Positions 1 through 9,166 of a stretch of 64,000 nt of DNA are shown here, piece after piece (position 1 is the first letter of the stretch; every line of letters starts with the position of its first letter). The notes under the pieces are model-generated. The model had not been told where the DNA came from and made no database searches. It was given only the letters and a program-made list of their open reading frames with translations. The stretch is from Psychrobacter sp. TAE2020 (lineage in GTDB: Bacteria > Pseudomonadota > Gammaproteobacteria > Pseudomonadales > Moraxellaceae). The stretch is from positions 865,373 through 929,372 of the forward strand of contig NZ_JAHLMU010000001.1 of NCBI RefSeq assembly GCF_018919485.1. Direction: 5' to 3'. A program made the position numbers and the translations under genes.

Positions 1-131
1 GTTATTAGTTACTCTAACCAATCTAAGTCATCAAACAGACAGTTATAATAGCTAATCATCTGTTGGTTCAATATAAAATCGAGTCAGTATCCCTTGTATA
101 GTTGACCATTATCCCCGTATTTTTTTTGTGA

Positions 132-174
132 TAAAAAAAAGACGAATTGATTGATAGTCATCATAAATTCGTCT
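132..174 (-). terminator. Rho-independent terminator of the cob operon
   Basis: Arms AGACGAATT and AATTCGTCT (140-148 and 166-174) are perfectly complementary around a 17-nt loop. On the minus strand they are followed by a run of T at 139-132. The site lies about 55 bp past the stop of the alpha-ribazole phosphatase gene, so it should end the cobT-cobS-cobC transcript. Bases 1-131 hold nothing else I recognise. Confidence 0.85.
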
Positions 175-229
175 AAATGAATGTAAATTTAAAACTATAA
201 TATTTACTAATAAAAGCCGCTAAGCTGAA

Positions 230-781
230 CTAAACGACAAAGTCCAGCACAGTAAGCTCTCCATAAGCAAGTGAGCGAGGCCAATCCGCAGCTATTTGTG
301 GTACTGGTTGTCCCGCACTAATCATTTTGGCCGTATTAATCCAGCCAGAATGACCTACGGCTAGTATTGGCTTATCCGTCATTTGGGCCTTTAGCCAGCC
401 TTCTACACGAGTAAAAAACTGTTGCAAGCTTTCGCCATTATCAGGGGCAAAGTGCGCAAAATTATTGCACCAGTCATCTATCTGTTGCTTAGCAATTTGC
501 TGCCAAGGACGATTTTCCCAATCGCCAAAGTCAATCTCAATAAGCTCAGGCGCTATATAACATTCAAAGCCGTGCTGTACTAATAACTGGCCCACTATCA
601 ATGAACGTTGCAAAGGGCTAACCCATATCACTTTTGGCAATTGCTGCCGACGCACATAACGCTGGATTTGATTGGCAAGGCGCTTAAGCTTACGCTTATC
701 AACAGCCATATCAGTCTGTCCAAAACACATACCAGCAGCAGCTAACGGTTTGGGATGTCGCCAGATATATAATAGAGGCAC
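230..781 (-). CDS. cobC: Histidine phosphatase, probable alpha-ribazole phosphatase
   Basis: A 183-residue cytoplasmic phosphatase of the histidine-phosphatase superfamily. The phosphate-accepting histidine sits in an N-terminal RHPKP segment (Arg8-His9), and the second catalytic histidine is His144 in VGHSGW. An acidic IEIDFGDWE segment lies mid-protein, as is usual in CobC. CobC removes phosphate from alpha-ribazole phosphate (or the matching cobalamin phosphate) during assembly of the lower ligand. The assignment over a generic phosphoglycerate-mutase-like enzyme rests mainly on its place as third gene after cobT and cobS on the same strand. The start is GTG, supported by AGGAG about six bases upstream. 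The RHP in place of the common RHG is a minor variation. Confidence 0.78.
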   Translation of the reverse strand: MPLLYIWRHPKPLAAAGMCFGQTDMAVDKRKLKRLANQIQRYVRRQQLPKVIWVSPLQRSLIVGQLLVQHGFECYIAPELIEIDFGDWENRPWQQIAKQQIDDWCNNFAHFAPDNGESLQQFFTRVEGWLKAQMTDKPILAVGHSGWINTAKMISAGQPVPQIAADWPRSLAYGELTVLDFVV

Positions 782-922
782 AAACGTCTCCTAGTCTTCA
801 ATAGTTTTCCATAATCAATAGCGGCAAAGCTTAGCGCTAAACTAACAGTGCTAAATTAACAGTAGCTAAATGGCAAGCTACTGAGTTACAAGATAATATA
901 CTGCAAGCTACTCATTGCGCCG

Positions 923-1738
923 TTAAATAAAAGGTAGTGTTGCTGCAAGCCCTGCATAGATTGCCACTTCACTCAGCTGCTGCGTAGCTCCTAACCCGTC
1001 ACCAGTGTAGCCATCCAGACGTCGACGTAATAATCGACGCATGTAGTCGGTAGCAATCAAAGCCAACAGTAGCGCCAATAAAGCTTGCCAAATACTGATC
1101 AGCTGCACTGCTCTAGGGAAGACTAACAGCACTAAAATTATGCCTAATAATAGCCAGCCGCTAGCTAAAAAACCTTGAGCTAAAGTCAATTGTTGCGCCA
1201 TAGGCTTAGCTTTGGCATGTTCTATTTCACCACCATAAGGCAGAAGTGCTATAAGGCTAGTACATAACAAGCGTGAAGCACTATGAGCAATTATCAGCGC
1301 CACTATCGCTACTGATACGGGCATAGCCGCCAGTAAAGTAATCTTAAGTAACAGTGCTGAGACTAAACCTAAAGTCCCATAAGTGCCTAAACGCGAGTCT
1401 TTCATAATCGTCAGAGTACGCTCACGAGTCAGACCACCGCCGAGACCATCACAAGTATCGGCTAAACCGTCCTCATGAAAGGCACCAGTTAGCTTGATAC
1501 CAAAAACACTACTCACTGTTGCTGCCACTAACGGATTAAACAGTAGACTTGCCAGCCAAAATATGCCAGCACAGAGCACCCCTACCAACAGCCCCACCGC
1601 AGGAAAATGGCGACTGCTTTGATGCAGCCACTGTGGATCATAATGAGCGAATGAAGGGACAGGTATACGAGTCAAAAATTGCACCGCCACTAATATCAAG
1701 CGTGCTTCATAACGAATATGACTTAGTAACGATGCCAT
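923..1738 (-). CDS. cobS: Adenosylcobinamide-GDP ribazoletransferase (cobalamin synthase)
   Basis: An integral membrane protein of 271 residues, the normal CobS length. It joins adenosylcobinamide-GDP to alpha-ribazole (or its phosphate) to give adenosylcobalamin (phosphate). The family signature HEDGLADTCDG is at residues 88-98, and several hydrophobic membrane segments follow through to the C-terminus. Its ATG overlaps the cobT stop by one base (TGATG), so the two are probably translationally coupled. The gap to cobC is about 140 bp. No cobU/cobP or corrin-ring genes are in the window, so whether the cell makes or only salvages B12 cannot be judged here. Confidence 0.93.
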   Translation of the reverse strand: MASLLSHIRYEARLILVAVQFLTRIPVPSFAHYDPQWLHQSSRHFPAVGLLVGVLCAGIFWLASLLFNPLVAATVSSVFGIKLTGAFHEDGLADTCDGLGGGLTRERTLTIMKDSRLGTYGTLGLVSALLLKITLLAAMPVSVAIVALIIAHSASRLLCTSLIALLPYGGEIEHAKAKPMAQQLTLAQGFLASGWLLLGIILVLLVFPRAVQLISIWQALLALLLALIATDYMRRLLRRRLDGYTGDGLGATQQLSEVAIYAGLAATLPFI

Positions 1739-2877
1739 CAGTGGGTGTGCTCGCTACTGTTTTTACTTGGGCTTTCTCTATTACTTTCACTATTGCTTTC
1801 AGAGCTGGTTTTTTCACTAATACCAGCATCGCTAAAGCTGGCCATCTCATTAATGATAGCGCAGGCTGATTGTAATAGCGGATAAGCTAATGCCGCGCCA
1901 CTGCCCTCTCCCAGACGCATTTGCATAGTTAACAGCGGCTCAGCGTTTAATAGCTTAAGCAAATGGCTGTGTCCTGGCTCGACTGAATGATGGGCAAATA
2001 CGGCATATTGCAAAACTCCTGGCGCTAAGCGTTCAGCGACTAACAAGGCGACACTAGCGATAAAACCATCAATCAGTAATATCCGTCTATCACTAGCCGC
2101 TTGTATCAGCGCCCCTACCATCATCGCAATCTCAAGACCGCCTAATGCTGCTAATGCTGCTAGCGGCGATAACGCAGTGCTATGACGCTGCAATACTTGG
2201 CTTAAGATAGACTGTTTATGCTGCAGGCCTGTATCATCAAGCCCAGTACCACGACCTATACAGTCGGCAATCGGTAGCTCACCTAATCTGGCCAACAGCA
2301 AGCTCGCCGCTGAGGTATTGCCAATACCCATCTCACCAACTATTAATAAGTTGCCGGTTAGCTGCTGGGCGACTGCGATGCCGTTATTGAGGGCCAGCGT
2401 GCACTCTTCATCAGTCATGGCGGGTTCAGTCAAAGCATCACGGCTGCCGTGACGAACTTTATAGTCGAGCAGCTGCGGATAGTTTTGATTTGGTGAATGG
2501 CTGGTAAAGTGTGCGCTATCAAAATCAGTAGCAACGCCAGCATCAACAACTTTTAGCTCGATATTATGCTGACGCGCCAGCACATTAATAGCCGCACCGC
2601 CTTGTAAAAAGTTAAGCACCATCTGCGCGGTAACACTACTTGGGAATGCTGAAGTACCATGCTTGGTCAAGCCATGATCAGCGGCGAAGACCCGAATCTG
2701 TGGCTGCTCTATAGTAGGCGTAGTCGACCCTTGAATCAGTCCTAACTGTAACCCTAGCGTTTCTAATCTACCTAGTGCGCCTAGTGGCTTGGTTTTATTA
2801 TCAATAATGTGTTGGAGCTGCTGCTGTAATTGCGGGTCAGCGATAGTGGCAATCTTAGGGATATTAAATGTGGTCAA
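1738..2877 (-). CDS. cobT: Nicotinate-nucleotide--dimethylbenzimidazole phosphoribosyltransferase
   Basis: Cytoplasmic enzyme that makes alpha-ribazole phosphate from dimethylbenzimidazole and nicotinate mononucleotide. Recognisable family segments are the GEMGIGNTSAAS loop around residue 180 and the C-terminal LGEGSGAAL, which carries the catalytic glutamate. At 379 residues it is somewhat longer than usual (about 350). The excess is a C-terminal tail of about 27 residues rich in Ser, Glu and Asn with repeated SES units, encoded by a 12-bp tandem repeat at 1772-1807. The tail lies past the catalytic core and is likely disordered. First gene of the cobT-cobS-cobC operon, reading away from the GntP permease gene. 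I saw no cobalamin riboswitch in the 190-bp leader. Confidence 0.93.
   Translation of the reverse strand: MTTFNIPKIATIADPQLQQQLQHIIDNKTKPLGALGRLETLGLQLGLIQGSTTPTIEQPQIRVFAADHGLTKHGTSAFPSSVTAQMVLNFLQGGAAINVLARQHNIELKVVDAGVATDFDSAHFTSHSPNQNYPQLLDYKVRHGSRDALTEPAMTDEECTLALNNGIAVAQQLTGNLLIVGEMGIGNTSAASLLLARLGELPIADCIGRGTGLDDTGLQHKQSILSQVLQRHSTALSPLAALAALGGLEIAMMVGALIQAASDRRILLIDGFIASVALLVAERLAPGVLQYAVFAHHSVEPGHSHLLKLLNAEPLLTMQMRLGEGSGAALAYPLLQSACAIINEMASFSDAGISEKTSSESNSESNRESPSKNSSEHTH
1772..1807. repeat. 12-bp tandem repeat inside cobT (Ser-Glu-Ser tail)
   Basis: Three imperfect 12-bp units, each starting CTTTC (1772-1783, 1784-1795, 1796-1807), encode on the minus strand the ESxSES pattern of the CobT tail. 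The same unit recurs in the helicase gene at 12387-12422. Confidence 0.7.
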
Positions 2878-3064
2878 TGATTGATCCTAATGATGAGGTA
2901 AATAAATAGCTGCCTATGGTAGCAGAAACCACTATATAAATATCATTTCCTAGCTACTGTCATGTACTATAAAATAGGCCATTTAAAATCGGCGAAGCAT
3001 CGCTGTACAACTAAATACGTTAGCTTTCCTAGCTAACGACAACCGTAATTTTATAGAGATTGTG

Positions 3065-4423
3065 ATGATAGTATTTTGGCTTGTATTGACCATACTTTTT
3101 ATTATTTTTGCTACTGCAAAACTGAAGTGGCATCCTTTTTTAGTGCTGATATTGTCAGCTTTTTTAGTAGCGTTATTTTATCAAGTTCCTCTTGATTCAG
3201 TGGCTAAAACTATTGCTGATGGTTTTGGTGGTATTTTAGGATATATTGGTCTAGTTATAGTATTCGGCACTATCATCGGACTGATCTTAGAGAAGACTGG
3301 TGCAGCGATTGTAATGGCCGAAACGGTTATTAATTTATTAGGACCACGCTTCCCTACTTTAACTATGTCTATAGTTGGGGCCGTAGTGTCGATTCCTGTG
3401 TTTTGTGATTCAGGTTTTGTGATCTTAAACTCGTTAAAAGAGTCGTTGGCAGAGCGCTTAAAAGTATCTAGTGTAGCAATGAGTGTTGCTTTGGCAACAG
3501 GTCTATATGCCACTCATACTTTTGTCCCTCCTACCCCAGGTCCTATTGCTGCTGCTGGCAACTTGGGATTAGAGTCAAACTTAGGCTTAGTCATCATGGT
3601 GGGCATCGTGGTCACTACTGTTGCTGTGCTGGCAGGTTGGCTTTGGTCCAATCGCTTTCTTAATGTTGAACCAGACAATATAGATGCTGATAATGCAGCG
3701 GCTGTTACCCTACCCGCAAACATGAAATCTCGTGAAGATTATAATAAGCTACCCTCAGCAACTATGGCTTTTTTACCCATCATAGTCCCTATAGTGTTGA
3801 TATGTTTATCGTCTTTTGCTAACTTTCCTACAGCGCCTTTAGGCGACGGTTTAATGGCTGAGCTGCTGATATTCATTGGTAACCCATTAACAGCGCTACT
3901 TATTGGCTTGTTTTTATCGTTTCTGCTAATAGAGGGCAATGACAAAACTCAGCAAGTGAGCGATGCTATCTCACAAGGTTTAGTAGTAGCGGCTCCTATT
4001 TTATTAATCACTGGGGCTGGCGGTGCATTCGGTGCGATGTTAAAAGTTACGCCGATAGGCGACTACTTAGGCACTACGTTATCCGCCTTAGGATTAGGTA
4101 TATTTATGCCATTCATCGTCTCGGCAGCACTAAAAACCGCTCAAGGTTCGACTACCGTAGCTTTAGTCACCACTTCAGCGATGGTAGCACCGCTGTTAGG
4201 ACAGATTGGACTCGATAGCGAACTTGGCCGTGTTTTTTGTGTAATGGCTATCGGTGCCGGGGCAATGACTATCTCCCACGCCAACGATAGTTTCTTTTGG
4301 ATTGTGAGCCAATTTAGTCGTATGAGTGTGGCACAAGCGTATAAAGCTCACTCAGTAGCTACGGGTATCCAAGGGGTGACTAGTATTATCTTTATCTGGC
4401 TATTAACCTTAGTCTTTATCTAA
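3065..4423 (+). CDS. GntP-family gluconate/glycerate:H+ symporter
   Basis: A very hydrophobic inner-membrane protein of about 452 residues, the typical GntP length, with roughly a dozen membrane segments. GntP-like features are PVFCDSGFVIL (about residue 115), ATHTFVPPTPGP (about 150) and the C-terminal SHANDSFFW segment. Members take up gluconate or related sugar acids with protons. The next gene on the strand, about 125 bp on, is a glycerate kinase, so glycerate or a related hydroxy acid is the likely substrate here. A GTG three bases upstream (3062) is also possible; I prefer ATG because AGAG is better spaced for it. No gene symbol is given because the substrate is not shown by sequence. 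Confidence 0.9.
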   Translation: MIVFWLVLTILFIIFATAKLKWHPFLVLILSAFLVALFYQVPLDSVAKTIADGFGGILGYIGLVIVFGTIIGLILEKTGAAIVMAETVINLLGPRFPTLTMSIVGAVVSIPVFCDSGFVILNSLKESLAERLKVSSVAMSVALATGLYATHTFVPPTPGPIAAAGNLGLESNLGLVIMVGIVVTTVAVLAGWLWSNRFLNVEPDNIDADNAAAVTLPANMKSREDYNKLPSATMAFLPIIVPIVLICLSSFANFPTAPLGDGLMAELLIFIGNPLTALLIGLFLSFLLIEGNDKTQQVSDAISQGLVVAAPILLITGAGGAFGAMLKVTPIGDYLGTTLSALGLGIFMPFIVSAALKTAQGSTTVALVTTSAMVAPLLGQIGLDSELGRVFCVMAIGAGAMTISHANDSFFWIVSQFSRMSVAQAYKAHSVATGIQGVTSIIFIWLLTLVFI

Positions 4424-4549
4424 TGGGTTTTATTTAATGAGTTTTATTAAATGCTTTTTATAGCAATAACTTTAATAGAGCTAAGCTAAATAGTGACAGC
4501 AGCCGCTATATCGACTGTGACTTTGCAATAAATAGTTTAAGAGACGCCA

Positions 4550-5710
4550 ATGAATATCCTTATTGCCCCTGATTCATTTAAAGAAAGCTTAACTGCTTTA
4601 GAAGTATGCCACGCCATCAAGTCGGGCTTCACGCAAGTGTTTCCTGACGCTGATTACACCCTGCTACCAATGGCCGATGGTGGCGAAGGTACTTGCGAAG
4701 TGTTGTCTTACGCCCTTGGTGGTGATTGGCAGCAAGTGACCGTCCATGATCCCTCAATGCGCCGTATCAGTGCCAAATACTTGCTACTGCCCGATGCAAC
4801 AGCGGTGATAGAAATCGCTCAAGCTTGTGGTCTGCATTTATTGACAATAGCAGAAAGAAACCCCTTGCTTACTAGCAGCTATGGCGTTGGTGAAATGATT
4901 ACTGATGCCCTAAACAAAGGGGCTAAGCGTATTATCATCGGCTTAGGGGGTAGCGCCACTAATGATGCTGGGGTCGGTATGCTGACGGCTTTAGGCATTA
5001 AGTTTTATGATAGTAACGACCAGTTATTAGGAATAGGTGGTGAATCATTAGCTAAGCTGCAACGAATAGATGACTCAGCTTTTCATGCACAGATTGTCAA
5101 TACAGTGTTTGAAGTGGCCTGCGATGTGACTAACCCGTTATGCGGCGAGCAAGGAGCTAGCGCTATTTTTGGCCCACAAAAAGGCGCTGATGCTCAACAA
5201 GTAGCGATCTTAGATAAATCTTTAAGCCACTTCGCTAAGGTCTGTCACCACCAACAGGCTAGCTATAATGCACCTAAAGAGGTTAAAAACGCTCAAGATA
5301 TACCAGGAGCAGGCGCAGCGGGCGGCCTTGGCTTTGCCTTAATAAGCTTTTGTGGCGCCAAGTTGCAATCAGGATTTGATACAGTAGCCACCGCAGTAAC
5401 TTTAGCGGCGCAAATCGCTGAGGCGGATTTAGTGATCACTGGCGAAGGTAAACTTGATGCGCAAACTGCTATGGGCAAAGTGGCTAGCGGTATCAGTCAA
5501 CTGGCTAAGGCTCATGCCACTCCTATCATCGCTATTTGTGGCAGCGTTGAAACCTTAGAGCCTGCTCAAAGAGCGCAGTTCGATGTGATTATACCCAGCA
5601 TTCAAAGGCTAGACACTATTGATAAAGTGTTAAATGATGCTTATGCTAATATCGAAGCAACCGCTATGAATATCGCTGCAGCCATCCGCTTGGGACAAAA
5701 TTTACACTAA
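4550..5710 (+). CDS. glxK: Glycerate kinase (GlxK/GarK family)
   Basis: A 386-residue cytoplasmic kinase that phosphorylates D-glycerate at the expense of ATP, feeding 2-phosphoglycerate (GlxK/GarK type) into glycolysis. It begins with the family-typical IAPDSFKESLTA and has LPMADGGEGT near residue 43, GLGGSATNDAGVGM near 135, and a late ITGEGKLDAQT segment. Length matches the family (about 380). It follows the GntP permease, and the pair probably forms an uptake-and-phosphorylation unit. No tartronate semialdehyde reductase or glyoxylate carboligase is nearby, so the upstream source of glycerate is unknown. A bidirectional terminator follows. Confidence 0.92.
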   Translation: MNILIAPDSFKESLTALEVCHAIKSGFTQVFPDADYTLLPMADGGEGTCEVLSYALGGDWQQVTVHDPSMRRISAKYLLLPDATAVIEIAQACGLHLLTIAERNPLLTSSYGVGEMITDALNKGAKRIIIGLGGSATNDAGVGMLTALGIKFYDSNDQLLGIGGESLAKLQRIDDSAFHAQIVNTVFEVACDVTNPLCGEQGASAIFGPQKGADAQQVAILDKSLSHFAKVCHHQQASYNAPKEVKNAQDIPGAGAAGGLGFALISFCGAKLQSGFDTVATAVTLAAQIAEADLVITGEGKLDAQTAMGKVASGISQLAKAHATPIIAICGSVETLEPAQRAQFDVIIPSIQRLDTIDKVLNDAYANIEATAMNIAAAIRLGQNLH

Positions 5711-5800
5711 GGACAAGGCTTTATATAGTTCATCGACTGTATAAGGCCTGCGACTAACTCCCCAGTTATTAGCAAAACTATCCTACGACTCTACACTGAT

Positions 5801-5838
5801 AAAAAAAGGACAAGATATTAGTTATCTTGTCCTTTTTA
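5801..5838. terminator. Bidirectional terminator between glxK and the DsrE-like gene
   Basis: Arms AAAAAGGACAAGATA and TATCTTGTCCTTTTT form a long perfect stem with a 5-nt loop, with A-runs and T-runs on both sides. It sits between convergent genes and should work on both strands. Confidence 0.85.
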
Positions 5839-5912
5839 TTAGTCTGTAAACTTACTGTTAAAGCTGTTGTATTTTACTGAGTAAGCCATTAGTTGCTGGC
5901 TAGTTATGTTTA

Positions 5913-6377
5913 TTAAAAACTGGCTATTTTAGTGGTTGGTTCGATCATCATTTTGGCAACAGCTGCTGGATCGGCTACTGTAACGCCTTCGATCAATGCC
6001 GATGGATCAAGACCCTTCCCGGGCAGATAAATCGCGCACACTTCGACTTTTGTTTTGGTCTTTTCCATAATAGTCTTCATCAGACCTTGCGCACTCATAT
6101 TCATTGGTGGTTGGCCAGTAGTGACACTTTTTGGCGCATCACGTAGTGCCATATCACCAGCTGCACCGCAAAGCAACACTTGAGCTTTTGCCCCTTGCTG
6201 TGCCGATTGCATAGTAAGCACCATAGACATCAACTGTACTTGAGCGTCATCCGAGGTGACTATCACCAATAAAGGCGGCGCTGCTTGTTTAATAGTACGG
6301 GTTTCTTCAGCAGAGACAGAGTTAACAGCAAACAAGGTGGCAAGTGCGGTCAACGTAGTGATAAGAATTTTTTTCAT
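5913..6377 (-). CDS. Exported DsrE-like protein
   Basis: A protein of 154 residues from the ATG at 6377, which has GGGAG about ten bases upstream; a longer open frame to 6449 lacks such support. It begins with a clear Sec signal peptide (MKKILITTL then a hydrophobic stretch ending VSAEE). The mature part resembles the DsrE/DsrF fold: LLVIVTSDDAQ, a helix, AQVLLCGAAGDMAL, then VEVCAIYLPG. Single cysteines occur in VLLCGAAGD and VEVCAIY. Cytoplasmic relatives act in sulfur transfer, but exported members are uncharacterised, so I assign no reaction. It stands alone between terminators. Confidence 0.8.
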   Translation of the reverse strand: MKKILITTLTALATLFAVNSVSAEETRTIKQAAPPLLVIVTSDDAQVQLMSMVLTMQSAQQGAKAQVLLCGAAGDMALRDAPKSVTTGQPPMNMSAQGLMKTIMEKTKTKVEVCAIYLPGKGLDPSALIEGVTVADPAAVAKMMIEPTTKIASF

Positions 6378-6818
6378 AGTATTACTCCCAGTGATATCGA
6401 TTAACAGTACTGAAGTTAGCTTAACTACTAAATAGCTGCTGTTTAGCAACTATCGGACGGCTAAGCATTTTTTTGATAAAGCTGATTTAAAATTTTTAGC
6501 AAAAACCTAAACGAAGTATCTAATATTATATTAAACATAATGTATTTTAGTATAATAACATATTATAATGATTACTCTATAGCTGTTTAACTGTTATTAA
6601 CAACGAACAAATGAGAGACAGTTAACCCTGAAGTAGATTCACTGATCAGTTTAACGCTCAACAAACTGACTACTCTATCAGGGCAATTAAGAAAAGATAT
6701 AGCTATACGCACTGATAACCTACTGCAAAAGATTAACGATGATCTTTAATCCTCTATCAATAACTGCTGTAGTGCTGAGCACCCACAAGCCAGCAAGCAG
6801 AGAGCAGTGCGCTAGATA
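6378..6818. other. Intergenic region without a recognisable gene
   Basis: AT-rich DNA upstream of the DsrE-like gene, running to the terminator of the RidA gene. It probably holds the promoter of the DsrE-like gene. I found no credible reading frame, RNA gene or strong palindrome. Confidence 0.6.
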
Positions 6819-6857
6819 TAAAAAAAGGACACCCTAATTATAGGATGTCCTTTTTAT
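6819..6857 (-). terminator. Rho-independent terminator of the dadA-ridA unit
   Basis: The stem GGACA-C-CCT/AGG-A-TGTCC (one mismatch) is flanked by A-runs and T-runs and lies about 27 bp past the RidA stop on the minus strand. Confidence 0.8.
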
Positions 6858-6883
6858 TCTCTGTAAAGCTAAAAACGAAACCA

Positions 6884-7222
6884 TTACTCAGCTGCGATAA
6901 CGGTGACTTCTACTAATAGCTCAGGACGGGCTAGTGCTGACTCACCGCAAGCACGGGCTGGTGGCTGTACGCCTTCGAACCATTTGTTCCATACTTGGTT
7001 CATGGCATCGAAGTTATCCATAGTGCTGATCCAAACGGTAGCAGAAAGCATTTTTGATTTGTCGCTGCCCACTTCTGTTAGCAAAGCTTCAACTTTTTCT
7101 AGGCAAGTCAAAGTTTGTGCTTGGATATCATCTTCAGCATTGCCAACTTGACCACTTAGATAGATAGTTTGATTATGGATGACGATTTTGCTAGCTCGTT
7201 CATTACTATGTAGCTTTTTCAT
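6884..7222 (-). CDS. RidA/YjgF-family enamine/imine deaminase
   Basis: A compact 112-residue protein of the RidA (YjgF/YER057c/UK114) family, whose members hydrolyse reactive 2-aminoacrylate and related imines, or act on similar intermediates. Visible features are the IYLSGQVG segment (about 27-34), the QTLTCLEKVEALL helix, and the C-terminal PARACGESALARPELLVEV, in which the arginine of the RACGE/RACVE motif is conserved (Arg92 by my count). The start has AGGGA nine bases upstream. It lies about 100 bp after a DadA-like oxidase on the same strand. This is logical because flavoprotein amino-acid oxidases release imines that RidA proteins clear. Confidence 0.88.
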   Translation of the reverse strand: MKKLHSNERASKIVIHNQTIYLSGQVGNAEDDIQAQTLTCLEKVEALLTEVGSDKSKMLSATVWISTMDNFDAMNQVWNKWFEGVQPPARACGESALARPELLVEVTVIAAE

Positions 7223-7324
7223 GATATATCCCTATATTTTTAGTGTTATTGCTGAGCACTATTTTAGCTTATAGTGCTCCCTTACATTTTTGAGGAAATA
7301 TTTTAACATATTTACATTTACAAG

Positions 7325-8587
7325 TTACGCTTTAGAGAAGCGCTGAGCGTTAAAAGGCTTAACATCAACGGTTAATGATTTATCGTGGATCAGCTCTTCT
7401 ACTAGACGACCAGTGATAGGTCCTAGAGTAAAACCTTGATGACTATGACCGAAAGCAAACCATAACTTATCATGCTTGCCAGCTGGGCCAATGACCGGTT
7501 TCATATCTGGCATACAAGGACGCGAACCCGCCCAAGCTTCACTTTCCACTGCTTCATCTAATGGCAATATCTTGCGTGCCAGTTTCAATACTGTCTTTAG
7601 CTGACCAAAGTTCTTTGGCGCATCCATAGTGGTCATCTCAGCACCCGTAGTAATACGAATACCTTGTTGCATCGGCCCCATCACAAAGCCTTTGTCCATA
7701 TCGAACATACTGTGATGGATAGTGTTTTTAGCACTGACTTTAAAATGCTGATGATAGCCACGCATTGGGAATAACGGCAGATCGTAACCGAGTGGTTTGA
7801 TCAGCTCATTCGACCAAGGTCCAGCAGCGATAACTAGATGATCACTATAAAAAGTATCAGTAGTGGTAATCACTTTCCAGCCATTACCATCGCTACTGAC
7901 TTCAGGAATGATTTCTTTGACATCAGTCTCTTTTATGATCCCTTGCATCTGCTCAAAACTTTTAGCATACGCTTTAACCAATAGGCTTGGGTTAGAGACT
8001 TGCCAAGAGTTTAACCAGTGAATAGCGCCAACAAAACCATCAAAATTGGCATTAGGCTCCAGCACTTTTAACTCATCTACACTCAATACTTTATGCTCAA
8101 CGCCCTGCTCACGATCAAGGATAGCCGTATCAGCAGCTACCTTCAGGGTCTCTTTTGAGCGATGCAATTGCAGCCAGCCATCACGAGTAATCAGCTCATC
8201 AGCGCCAGAAGCTTCGATCATAGTCTGATGCTCGCTAGTACAATGGGCAATCAGCGTTTGCCATTCACTTTCAATCTGTTTGACCATAGCTGGTGCTGAG
8301 TACTTCCAGTACTGCAACAGCGCTTGATGATAGCGTAGGATAGCAGGTATACGATAGCGAATATCGGTACCTTGGTTAGGCATAACTCTGACCAATTCAG
8401 TAATCTGGCGCGGAAAAGGATGAGTATGAATCGCTTCACGCTGGATTAAACCTGCATTACCATATGAAGTCTCAAGTCCCGGCAGCTTTCTATCAAGCAT
8501 TAGAACTTTTGAATTATTTTTCTGTAGATGCCAAGCAGCCGAAGTGCCGACCATACCCGCACCGATAACAATAACGTCATAACGCAT
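7325..8587 (-). CDS. FAD-dependent amino-acid oxidase/dehydrogenase (DadA-like)
   Basis: A 420-residue flavoprotein of the DAO/DadA superfamily. The N-terminal dinucleotide-binding motif is VIGAGMVGTSAAWHL (residues 6-20), and an SYGNAGLIQ segment near 41 is typical of DadA. The C-terminal half carries the substrate domain (FPMRGYHQHF, ITTGAEMT) and a closing FAD contact in WFAFGHSHQGFTLGP. DadA proteins oxidise D-amino acids to 2-oxo acids and pass electrons to the respiratory chain. The substrate cannot be read from sequence. AAGGA lies eight bases before the ATG. The downstream RidA gene fits an imine product. Confidence 0.87.
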   Translation of the reverse strand: MRYDVIVIGAGMVGTSAAWHLQKNNSKVLMLDRKLPGLETSYGNAGLIQREAIHTHPFPRQITELVRVMPNQGTDIRYRIPAILRYHQALLQYWKYSAPAMVKQIESEWQTLIAHCTSEHQTMIEASGADELITRDGWLQLHRSKETLKVAADTAILDREQGVEHKVLSVDELKVLEPNANFDGFVGAIHWLNSWQVSNPSLLVKAYAKSFEQMQGIIKETDVKEIIPEVSSDGNGWKVITTTDTFYSDHLVIAAGPWSNELIKPLGYDLPLFPMRGYHQHFKVSAKNTIHHSMFDMDKGFVMGPMQQGIRITTGAEMTTMDAPKNFGQLKTVLKLARKILPLDEAVESEAWAGSRPCMPDMKPVIGPAGKHDKLWFAFGHSHQGFTLGPITGRLVEELIHDKSLTVDVKPFNAQRFSKA

Positions 8588-9166
8588 AGCAAATCCTTTT
8601 AGAATAGGTACTAACCATAGATATCAAGATTAAAATATAACTACTAATAACCGCTACTAAAACTGAAGCTTAAAAAGCTATTAGCTGCTATAAATGCAAT
8701 GGTGATAGTAACGCGTACTTAGCAATTAATAAACCTATATCTAACAGATATTTTTGTTAAGAGTTACTTTTTGTTATAGCTGATTTTATACCTTTATACT
8801 AGAGCTTTAAAACCCTTCTGTAGGTCTACTTTTTTACCCTTTAACCCTATGATTTCATATGCTGTTAAAAATAAATACACCGCTCATGCTGAAAGCTTAA
8901 GCCCTTTAACTGTAAGGCAAGCAGCGATTTTATCTATAATAACTTTGAGTCAGCGAAAGCCTAGTATTCTCCCATTGAGACTAGGCTTTAGTTCAATAAA
9001 TAATAGAGCTATATTCAGGCAGCATAATATAGATAAACTTAACAATGGTTGAGTTAATTACTGATAAATAAATGAAGTCACTCTAGGGCTGACAGTTTAG
9101 GCTTTATGAGTGATAATGCAGCGCTGTAATTATTATCTTTAAGACAATAGCTGGAGCAATGCTTGT
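8588..9166. other. Intergenic region with one hairpin
   Basis: A 579-bp stretch between the divergent DadA-like and EmrE-like genes. It holds a 10-bp perfect inverted repeat at 8956-8989 but no convincing coding region. A 67-codon open frame at 8849-9052 lacks a ribosome site and shows no recognisable domain. No guanidine riboswitch is evident before the EmrE-like gene. Confidence 0.55.
8956..8989. repeat. Inverted repeat, 10-bp arms
   Basis: AAAGCCTAGT (8956-8965) and ACTAGGCTTT (8980-8989) are perfect complements around a 14-nt loop. No T-run follows on either strand, so it is not a standard terminator. Confidence 0.6.

Noticed and set aside
2878..3064. Cobalamin riboswitch before cobT
   Set aside because: The 187-bp gap between divergent genes shows no B12-box-like segment or fitting fold.
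8849..9052. 67-codon open frame in the gap before the SMR gene
   Set aside because: No ribosome site, no domain, and it contains the hairpin at 8956-8989; likely chance.
9053..9166. Guanidine riboswitch before the SMR gene
   Set aside because: No ACGR-type hairpins or ykkC core are visible, and the protein is of EmrE type, not SugE/Gdx.
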